DNA from: Limihaloglobus sulfuriphilus
GTDB lineage: Bacteria; Planctomycetota; Phycisphaerae; Sedimentisphaerales; Sedimentisphaeraceae
DNA: 64,000 nucleotides
Direction of reading: 5' to 3'
Assembly: GCF_001999965.1 (NCBI RefSeq)
Contig: NZ_CP019646.1
Coordinates: 1,612,001-1,676,000, forward strand
This document shows positions 57,753-64,000 of this stretch, piece by piece; the stretch's first letter is position 1, and every line of letters starts with the position of its first letter. Position numbers and translations under genes: made by a program. The notes beneath the pieces were generated by a model that was not told where the DNA came from, made no database searches, and saw only the letters and a program-made list of their open reading frames with translations.

Positions 57753-58215
57753 GAATGTTAGCAATGCTCGTTTTAGATACCTCTATTTCCAACTTTTTGA
57801 GTTCTCCCTCAATACGTTTATAGCCCCACTCGTTTTCACGGGCCATCCTGCAGACTATCTGTTCGATATCAACATCTATGCGAGGTCTGCCGGGCTTTCT
57901 TTTTCTTCGATCTGAATAATCCCACTTCTGCTTCTCAAGTCTTCTCTGCCAGGCAAGGATAGTCTTGGGCTTGACAATACTTACCACCTGCTCCATCAGG
58001 TCCCTGCCCAATGCCAAAGCCGCCTCAAACAGGCTTCGCCGTTCATCATCATTAAAAATGATCCGTTTCTTGATTTTAGATTTGAGAATCTTGTTTTCCA
58101 AGCGAAGATACTCGTTCTGAAGTGTCAATTCCCTGCACAATAAACGCGTGATCGTAGCTATTACCGGAATTGTAAGCCATTTCTTAGATATAGTTGTGTT
58201 ATTAAAATCTTCCAT
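57753..58215 (-). pseudogene. rve-type transposase, N-terminal fragment
   Basis: The fragment encodes the helical N-terminal region (ALALGRDLMEQVVSIVKPKTIL), the basic linker (WQRRLEKQKWDYSDRRKRKP, GRPRIDVDIEQIVCRM) and the HTH segment ENEWGYKRIEGELKKL, ending SKTSIANI at the IS66 junction. The rest continues at 55238. The apparent ORF runs on into the IS66 end and stops at once. With the C-terminal fragment it would give an integrase-core transposase that also lacks its last part. Confidence 0.85.
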
Positions 58216-58317
58216 GACAAAATAATAACATAAAACGTTGAGAAATCAACTTTTAAATCGTATAATATTACCATAATTCGAGAGAGCTATGAATATTTTT
58301 ACACCACGCTCTACACT

Positions 58318-58345
58318 GAGAACGTCGCCTATCTTCGTGACACAC
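58318..58345 (-). mobile_element. Group II intron 5' end, remnant
   Basis: On the minus strand from 58345, GTGTGTCACGAAGATAGGCG matches the 5' end of the intron at 21133 with only one change in 28 bases. Similarity fades beyond 58318. The upstream exons also resemble each other (TGTAGTTGTCAAGG and TGTAGTTGTTAAGC). The rest of the intron is absent, with the transposase fragment about 100 bp further on. Confidence 0.7.
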
Positions 58346-58389
58346 CGGCCTTGACAACTACAAATGGTCCCACTCCTCCTTGACAAGTA

Positions 58390-58423
58390 CATAGTGACCT
58401 AATTTAAAGCGCCGATTGACACT
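58390..58423. repeat. Isolated IS21-type end, inverted copy of 14933-14966
   Basis: Thirty-four bases are the exact reverse complement of 14933-14966. The terminus lies at 58421, directly before the SSS symporter stop codon (58422-58424). Inward of this, two imperfect 22-bp repeats containing TTGTCAAGG occur, typical of IS21 subterminal repeats. No istA or istB accompanies this end. Confidence 0.88.
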
Positions 58424-60137
58424 AATTAGATTTAAGCAATTTTCGCATCAACATCAATAACAATCCTATTATCTGGACAAATCCGGCAACAAGAATTATG
58501 TATAACTTGTTTTCTAACGTATTGGGAAACAAAATAAAAAACCACAACATGCTGCCCAAAGCAAATGCTAAAATTCCCAGCACTTTGAAAAGTACAGAAT
58601 CATTGTCTTGACCAATTTCATCTGAAAACTCGACAGGTCTATGAATCCTGCTGAAAAGCCGGCTGATGAGTTCTTTTTTAGACGAATTGTATCCCTTCCA
58701 AAAAACTATAGAAAAGACAAATGCCGAAGAACTCGAAGCGGAAACGACCAGTGCCAATATGTGTGTGGAAAATCCAAGCCGCAGAGAAACAACAGAGCCG
58801 CATAAACCGCATACCGAAGAGAGACAGCCTGACCATTGCGGTGTTTTTGGAATAAAAAAACCCATGAAAAGCGGAATAAATAATGGCAGAGTCAGAGTTC
58901 CGGTCACTCTGAATGCTGTTTCGAATATGCCCTTCTCTCCAGCATTTTTGGCAAAATAAACACCGAAGACTATTACCATCAAACCGAAAAACAGTGTAAA
59001 CAACCTGCCAAGTTTGAGCAGAAACTTGTGATCCTGAGACGGTTTTTTTCCAAATAACCGCATGATCTCAGGATATATATTCTTAATAAACATTGCAGAA
59101 TTTGCGTTCAAGGCCGTGTCTAAGGAGCTGATCTGGGCAGCAAACATTGCGACGGTCATCAATGGCAATAACCCGTTAGGAAGCAAAAGCTTACTCATAT
59201 ACGCGTAGGAAATATCCTGAGGAGCGGTAAGACCCGTCTGCATTACGCTCTCACTGTGAAGCAACCTGGCGACCATAGGCGGAATAAAATACACTAAAGC
59301 ACATACAGTTGAAACCACCATACAGAACAGTGCCGCCTTGCGGGCCTCTTTGCCGTCTTTACATGCAAAAAACCTGTGTCCTCCACCCATGCCCAGAATT
59401 ATAAAAACCTGTACCAGTCCATTACCCAGAAGCCAGTAACCGCCGTACAGACCGTCTTGACGGCCTTTTGTGACAATTGCGAAATCACGGCTTATCTCTT
59501 CTGAGGCATTTATGGCCGAAAAAAAACTGCCGATGCCTCCTATTTCTTTCAGTGCCAGAAAAGCCATAAGCAAAATCATTGGAACCATTATAAGGCTTTG
59601 CAGAAAATCCCCTGCCAATACTGCCCAGTTGCCTCCTGCAAGAGTATATATCAAAACAATAAAACCTATTGCGATTATTAAGGTTACAAGCGGAAAGCCA
59701 AAAACTGTATTGGCAAAAAGAGAAAGCATATAAAGTCCCAGGCCGGCATAAAGTACAAGGGTTATCATCGAGATATACGAAAAAAACTGCTGAAAACCAA
59801 GTCCAAAACGATCGTAAACTATTTCCGCAAATGTCGTCACCCTTGCCTGCCTGTACCAAGCCGCTACTCCAAGAAACATTATGAGATAGCAAACTGAGTT
59901 TGCCAAATATATGAAAAGAATCGAAAAGCCGGCCTCATATGCTACGCCTGCGTTGGCAACAAAGGTCTGGGTGCTTATACTGCTCATGAACAGACTCATT
60001 CCAACCATCCACCACGTCCCCTGACATCCTGAACGAAAATAATCATTCTCGTCTTTGTTGAGTCTTTTGAAAAGAAACCCGACTATCACCATGAACAGAA
60101 AATAAAGGCCGACAACTATATATTTAATATTATCCAT
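58422..60137 (-). CDS. Sodium:solute symporter (SSS family)
   Basis: A 571-residue protein with about fourteen membrane helices. Family features are KYIVVGLYFLFMVIVGFLFK, the loop DYFRSGCQGTWWMVGMSLFM, AGGNWAVLAGDFLQSLIMVP and FAAQISSLDTALNANSAMF, where the S-S-L-D-T block contributes to the sodium site. Such carriers import sugars, organic acids or similar compounds. Its stop codon lies next to the isolated IS21 end. The protein has a normal length, so it may be complete. It is the last gene of the minus-strand series with the third UroD-like protein 27 bp upstream. Confidence 0.93.
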   Translation of the reverse strand: MDNIKYIVVGLYFLFMVIVGFLFKRLNKDENDYFRSGCQGTWWMVGMSLFMSSISTQTFVANAGVAYEAGFSILFIYLANSVCYLIMFLGVAAWYRQARVTTFAEIVYDRFGLGFQQFFSYISMITLVLYAGLGLYMLSLFANTVFGFPLVTLIIAIGFIVLIYTLAGGNWAVLAGDFLQSLIMVPMILLMAFLALKEIGGIGSFFSAINASEEISRDFAIVTKGRQDGLYGGYWLLGNGLVQVFIILGMGGGHRFFACKDGKEARKAALFCMVVSTVCALVYFIPPMVARLLHSESVMQTGLTAPQDISYAYMSKLLLPNGLLPLMTVAMFAAQISSLDTALNANSAMFIKNIYPEIMRLFGKKPSQDHKFLLKLGRLFTLFFGLMVIVFGVYFAKNAGEKGIFETAFRVTGTLTLPLFIPLFMGFFIPKTPQWSGCLSSVCGLCGSVVSLRLGFSTHILALVVSASSSSAFVFSIVFWKGYNSSKKELISRLFSRIHRPVEFSDEIGQDNDSVLFKVLGILAFALGSMLWFFILFPNTLENKLYIILVAGFVQIIGLLLMLMRKLLKSN

Positions 60138-60164
60138 ATATTATTCTCATATAAATATTACGAT

Positions 60165-61304
60165 TTAAACCCATTTGCAGTACTCATCAAGCAAGGCCAT
60201 AAAATTATCATATTTAGTGCCGACTGCTATTGAATGGCTTGTTCCAAGTATAACTCCCGTTTGGCCGTTAAACCGGTTCATAAACTTAGCTACCTCTCTA
60301 CGGACATCTGACGGCTCACCATTTATCAGTGTTTCAACCTGGACTCCTCCCCAGAGTGAAAAATCATATTGAGGCATGTCAGAAAGAGCAAATATATCCA
60401 TGCCCGCACTTTTTTGTATAGACTGGTAACAATCTATATCGAGATATTTAAATGTATCAAGCAGATCAGAATTGTTGCCGCAGGCATGCTGAATAACAAA
60501 CTGACCGAGTTTCTTTAGATTTTTGATTTTATTCCTATAAGGACCGGCAAACATTTCCATATAACATGAAGGGCTGATCATAGATCCCTTGTTACTGGCG
60601 AAATCAGTGCCGAGGAGGACACCATCCTGAAATTTCCGCACAAAAAGCCTGTCAATCTCAATAGATTTTTCCATTAGGATACGATAATAATCTCTCACCA
60701 TATCCGGCGAAACTGCAATCTCCATAAATCCACGTTCCATCCCGCCAAGCAGCAGCCACCCTGGAGCGGAATGGTAAGGCCCGAGTATGAATTTTGAATC
60801 AGAAAAGTAAGATCCCAAAATATCAAATGCTTCAAAAATACTCTCATCAGGTTCGAACGCATTATATTCACGTAAAACATCTTCAATAGTATATTTTTTT
60901 GTCAGGGCCGCAGGGTCCCGTATAAGTGTAATATCATTTGTGCTGGGAGAAAACTTATATATATGACCAGCTGCTCCTTCCCATGTGTCACGTTCGATTT
61001 GCCTGGGAGGCTCTGGAGAGTAGCCTTTAGGAGGGCATGGACCAGCCATGTGATTCCAAAACGGTAAGATATCAATTATATCCAGTTTCTTATACAATTC
61101 TTTCGCATCAGCAATCCAACTCTGAACAACTTCGTCTCTGCGTCCCTGCCAGAAGGCTATCTGGCATCTTGCTTTGGCCCTCCAGTACGTCGGTCTGCCA
61201 AGTACTTTTTCTGCTATATCACTGTCTATTGCAAAAAAACCTATCGGGGTTCTATCGGGACTGAGACCTTTGAGAACTGAATTAACACGCTGCTTTGAAT
61301 TCAT
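60165..61304 (-). CDS. UroD-like (methyltransferase-type) protein 3 with H-x-C-G site
   Basis: The protein has 379 residues. It starts MNSKQRVNSVLKGLSPDRTP, the usual UroD-superfamily N terminus, and has the barrel segments LGTDFASNKGSMISPSCYME, MFAGPYRNKIKNLKKLG and QSIQKSAGMDIFAL. The site FVIQHACGNNSDLL carries H-x-C-G as in MtaA/MtbA-type methyltransferases, so a zinc site is likely here. It lies between the symporter and the peptidase-like gene. It is more distant from the other two, which resemble each other. The substrate is unknown and no corrinoid partner is near. Confidence 0.75.
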   Translation of the reverse strand: MNSKQRVNSVLKGLSPDRTPIGFFAIDSDIAEKVLGRPTYWRAKARCQIAFWQGRRDEVVQSWIADAKELYKKLDIIDILPFWNHMAGPCPPKGYSPEPPRQIERDTWEGAAGHIYKFSPSTNDITLIRDPAALTKKYTIEDVLREYNAFEPDESIFEAFDILGSYFSDSKFILGPYHSAPGWLLLGGMERGFMEIAVSPDMVRDYYRILMEKSIEIDRLFVRKFQDGVLLGTDFASNKGSMISPSCYMEMFAGPYRNKIKNLKKLGQFVIQHACGNNSDLLDTFKYLDIDCYQSIQKSAGMDIFALSDMPQYDFSLWGGVQVETLINGEPSDVRREVAKFMNRFNGQTGVILGTSHSIAVGTKYDNFMALLDEYCKWV

Positions 61305-61321
61305 TTTTATTCCTGAAAAAT

Positions 61322-63106
61322 CTATATACCACTGATTGCATACTGGGACTTTAAGACTATCAGCCGTTCTGAATGATTTAGTGTAACTTTGACTTTATTG
61401 TCGGCGACGATCTTCTTGCGGAATCTTGTTTTATTATTTCTGTCAATTATATACATATCTAAAGATTCTGAGGGTTCTAAATATGAAAATCCGCATTCAT
61501 ATTCTTTGCTTCTGGAAGTATGATTGTAAAAAGCTGCCCCAAGCTCAAAGGCAATCATTTGCTCCAGTGCCGCTGCCGCCGCGTCAAACTGGCCAATTTG
61601 CTGATAAGGAGTAATGTCACGAATCCCCCAGATTTCTATAAGAACGGAAAGGGGAATACCCTTACTAGCGCCATAAACCTGGCTCATGGGTTTACTTTCT
61701 TCTACATGAGGCCTGCTGTCAAAAGTTATACTTGTATATTCATCTTTCAGGTCATAACCACAGAAGTCGCGATAGAAGTACCTGTGGTTAAATGCAAGAT
61801 TTGTTCTTCTGCAATACTCATCATATATACCTCCTTTTACAGTGTGAGCGAATGCGCCGAAACATGTATCTGTGCCTCTGTAATGCATCGAACAATTATG
61901 ATAATCGGCAAAAACCTTTATCCGACCTAAAGAGCGTTCCACCGCCCATTGAATATTTTTGAGTTCCTCGGCAGAAAAAGGTGCCTCTCCCTTATGCGGA
62001 TGCCGGGACATCTGCCACACTTCGAGAGGCTCAAAATTACGGTTCAGATTGACATTGTCGCCATTTGTATTGCCGAAAGGAGGCATTTTTGACGGATCTT
62101 TAAAATACTTATCAAAGCTGCCTGCACAGAGCACGGGAACCCATTGTATCTCTAAGTTGTCAAGCACCGTCCTTGCCCATATATCTCCACTCTGATACTT
62201 CCCGAGCAGCCAGTTCAAATACCCCAAAACACCGTAGCATCCGCCGGGTTCGATTGGATGTATGCCTGTTTGAACAAAAACCACAGGCTTGTCTGTTCCG
62301 GCGGAAACAGTGGTCATGTACAGATCGTAACCGCCCTGGCCGGTATATGGCATCTTCCGCAATGAGACATTAGAATTCATTGCAAGTTTTCTCACGCCGG
62401 TCATGAATTGACCATAATCCTGCCAACGCCCCTGATAAAACCCCATGTCAACATTTTCGCACCCCAAGGCCTCTAACAGCCATTGCAGAACAAGGTCATG
62501 ATACCCCGGAAAATCCCAATCTCTGCCTGAAAGCATATCCAGATCCATAGCGATAATGCTGCCGGAACTGAAACCATCCTCCACAATCAACGCACCTTTA
62601 TCGGCCATAACAACCGGCTTTGGGTGGTTTTTGTTTAGAAAAACGGCCTGATTGACCCAAGTCAATTCAATTTTATCATCCTTTTTGAAACCTCTTGTAA
62701 AATAAGAATCATCAACAATCCGGCATGTGCCCTTCTGCTTAGCTGACATAATTCTTATATCTCTTTGGAAATCTGCATATAACGGAAGATGAACCACAAC
62801 CTGTCTTCCCTCTGCAAGCAAATTTAACTGTTGCCGGCTGTTGATTCCCGAATACAGTATCAGAGCATCGCAATCCGGGTTATGAACGTCATCAATATCG
62901 GATACAAAAAAAACATTCTGTGCGCCAAAACACCGTACTAATTCTGTTCTCAATCTCCACTGATCAGGCATTCCTGCAACCAGTATCCTGTCGGCATGAC
63001 GATGGACACTTGAGTTTCTGTTTATCTCGGGTAATGAAACTGAATCTGCACCGCAGAAACAGCCGGCAATAACAAGAACAATGGTTATTGTTTTTATCTG
63101 ATTCAT
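61322..63106 (-). CDS. Secreted M14-type zinc carboxypeptidase-like protein
   Basis: The 594-residue protein has a signal peptide (IKTITIVLVIAGCFCGADS) and an N-terminal alpha/beta region of about 200 residues (ILVAGMPDQWRLRTELVRCF, DCDALILYSGIN). The M14 fold then shows H-x-x-E zinc ligands in GIHPIEPGGCYGVLGY, the later zinc His in FADYHNCSMHY, NVNLNRNF and a Glu in LSVLIEIWG that fits the catalytic position. M14 enzymes cut amide bonds at C termini; some act on peptidoglycan. Its link to glycan use is unclear. It lies 18 bp upstream of the UroD-like gene. Confidence 0.75.
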   Translation of the reverse strand: MNQIKTITIVLVIAGCFCGADSVSLPEINRNSSVHRHADRILVAGMPDQWRLRTELVRCFGAQNVFFVSDIDDVHNPDCDALILYSGINSRQQLNLLAEGRQVVVHLPLYADFQRDIRIMSAKQKGTCRIVDDSYFTRGFKKDDKIELTWVNQAVFLNKNHPKPVVMADKGALIVEDGFSSGSIIAMDLDMLSGRDWDFPGYHDLVLQWLLEALGCENVDMGFYQGRWQDYGQFMTGVRKLAMNSNVSLRKMPYTGQGGYDLYMTTVSAGTDKPVVFVQTGIHPIEPGGCYGVLGYLNWLLGKYQSGDIWARTVLDNLEIQWVPVLCAGSFDKYFKDPSKMPPFGNTNGDNVNLNRNFEPLEVWQMSRHPHKGEAPFSAEELKNIQWAVERSLGRIKVFADYHNCSMHYRGTDTCFGAFAHTVKGGIYDEYCRRTNLAFNHRYFYRDFCGYDLKDEYTSITFDSRPHVEESKPMSQVYGASKGIPLSVLIEIWGIRDITPYQQIGQFDAAAAALEQMIAFELGAAFYNHTSRSKEYECGFSYLEPSESLDMYIIDRNNKTRFRKKIVADNKVKVTLNHSERLIVLKSQYAISGI

Positions 63107-63177
63107 ATTTGTTTATTTATTACAGTTGAACCTTGATTATCTTATTCTCATAGATTACATTATAGTTGTTTTGCCAA

Positions 63178-63945
63178 TCACCTTTTTCTGTATAGTACCA
63201 GAGCGCCTAATGCCAACATTGCAAAAGTTACAGGTTCGGGTACCAGTGACTGAACATCAGCAGCAGACAGAGCGGTGTCATAGAACCTGATGTCGTCGAT
63301 GGCACCGGACAAATAATTGGCCCCAACGCCATTTACTGCCGCATTAGCTCCAAAAGCAGCCCAGCCAAGTCTGCCGGTCGTATCTCTGTCAAGATCTGTT
63401 TTAGTTACATAAGATTCTCCGTCAACGAACACCTCAAAATCACAAAGGCCATCATCCGTATTTCTGGCAATAAAGGCAATATGATGCCAGGCATTAGAAT
63501 CAAACCAGCCGGTCGGGCCGGTCGCATCACCTTGTGCGGATTGAATCCTGATCTGCTCACCCCCAACAATTACCAGATTTGATTTGTAACCGCTGTAGGT
63601 GTTATCCCAGAGGTAACAAACAGAAGGTACAGTTGGAATCGAGTCGAACTTCACCCAGAGAGCTATAGTCATATCCTCAAAACCACCAAAATCGTAAACA
63701 CTTCCTGATTTTATCAGTAGATAATTCCCGTCAGAACCGTTTAGTTTAACAGCGTTACCGATTTTGCCCGGCACCCAGTTCGAATCGGATACCGTGCCGT
63801 AAAAATCGATCGGGGCCGCACCGGCCACAGAGTTACTCCCTGAAGTACCAGTTGTTTCATTCAGTTCCCAATGACTGACCAGTGAAGCAAAAGAAGGCAT
63901 ACACATGATCGAAAAAATCAAAATACCACTAACAAAATTTTTCAT
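63178..63945 (-). CDS. Secreted LamG-domain protein with PEP-CTERM sorting tail
   Basis: A protein of 255 residues with a signal peptide (FVSGILIFSIMCMPSFA). One LamG/concanavalin-like domain covers about 20-230: LVSHWELNETTGTSGSN, DMTIALWVKFDSIP, WHHIAFIARNTDDGLCDFEV and GAIDDIRFYDTALSAADVQS. The last 23 residues are a PEP-CTERM signal, VPEPVTFAMLALGALVLYRK, with the Pro-Glu-Pro motif, a hydrophobic helix and a basic end. Such tails are cut by exosortase and are tied to exopolysaccharide-producing bacteria. It starts the 58-64 kb gene group in this window. Confidence 0.88.
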   Translation of the reverse strand: MKNFVSGILIFSIMCMPSFASLVSHWELNETTGTSGSNSVAGAAPIDFYGTVSDSNWVPGKIGNAVKLNGSDGNYLLIKSGSVYDFGGFEDMTIALWVKFDSIPTVPSVCYLWDNTYSGYKSNLVIVGGEQIRIQSAQGDATGPTGWFDSNAWHHIAFIARNTDDGLCDFEVFVDGESYVTKTDLDRDTTGRLGWAAFGANAAVNGVGANYLSGAIDDIRFYDTALSAADVQSLVPEPVTFAMLALGALVLYRKR

Positions 63946-64000
63946 ACTTCAATTCCTTAAACAATAGTTAATAAATCACTAACCAACTTAACACTATTGG

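Noticed and set aside
1-64000. CRISPR array
   Set aside because: No regularly spaced direct repeats were seen; the repetitive regions at 35-41 kb are coding beta-helix repeats.

Overview
The window reads as a chromosomal segment of a planctomycete, most likely of the Phycisphaerae/Sedimentisphaerales type. This is inferred from several signatures found together: secreted carbohydrate-active proteins ending in dockerin-like calcium repeats (positions 32.1, 35.0 and 37.9 kb), a PEP-CTERM tail (63.2 kb), an H-X9-DG pseudopilin (36.9 kb), T5SS/PEP-CTERM-type repeat proteins and UroD-like paralogues beside glycoside hydrolases. No rRNA or other taxonomic marker is present, so the assignment is an inference.

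Layout. (1) 0-7.2 kb is housekeeping: the 3' part of an HtrA protease, folP, a class II photolyase, murJ, comF, a pseudopilin and a tRNA-dihydrouridine synthase. (2) 7.2-7.85 kb is non-coding and holds a candidate small RNA and a tRNA-Asp(GTC) with a near-consensus promoter and a strong intrinsic terminator. (3) 7.86-14.93 kb is an integrative island beside that tRNA. All its genes are on the minus strand: a HerA-like ATPase that has lost its 5' end, a membrane-anchored nuclease-like protein, a small membrane protein, a GrpE-like protein, a divergent Hsp70, a vWA protein, a YggT-like protein, another membrane protein, an excisionase-like protein and a tyrosine integrase. The chaperone/vWA/ATPase set is the best candidate for an undescribed system. 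(4) 14.93-21.13 kb is a pile of nested mobile DNA: an IS21-family element interrupted by an IS1634-like element, abutting a broken group II intron. (5) 21.2-41.9 kb, minus strand, encodes large secreted glycoside-hydrolase-like proteins, dockerin proteins, a pseudopilin and a LacI regulator. (6) 42.1-55.0 kb, plus strand and divergent from the regulator, is an operon-like series: a UroD-like protein, a TRAP transporter (DctP, DctQ, DctM), a second UroD-like protein, a GH2 enzyme and an F5/8-type-C protein. (7) 55.0-58.4 kb is a second mobile zone: an intact IS66 inside a broken rve transposase, an intron 5' end and an isolated IS21 end. (8) 58.4-64 kb, minus strand, encodes an SSS symporter, a third UroD-like protein, an M14-like peptidase and a LamG/PEP-CTERM protein.

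How the genes may work together. Regions 5, 6 and 8 look like a glycan-use locus: secreted enzymes cut a polysaccharide, LacI senses a product, TRAP and SSS carriers import products, and the UroD-like proteins may act on methylated products. The last point is an inference, because no corrinoid protein is visible. The mobile zones at 14.9-21.1 and 55.0-58.4 kb flank the locus. A 34-bp perfect inverted repeat sits at their outer edges (14933-14966 and 58390-58423), so the roughly 43-kb block is bounded like a composite element, although no target duplication is visible.
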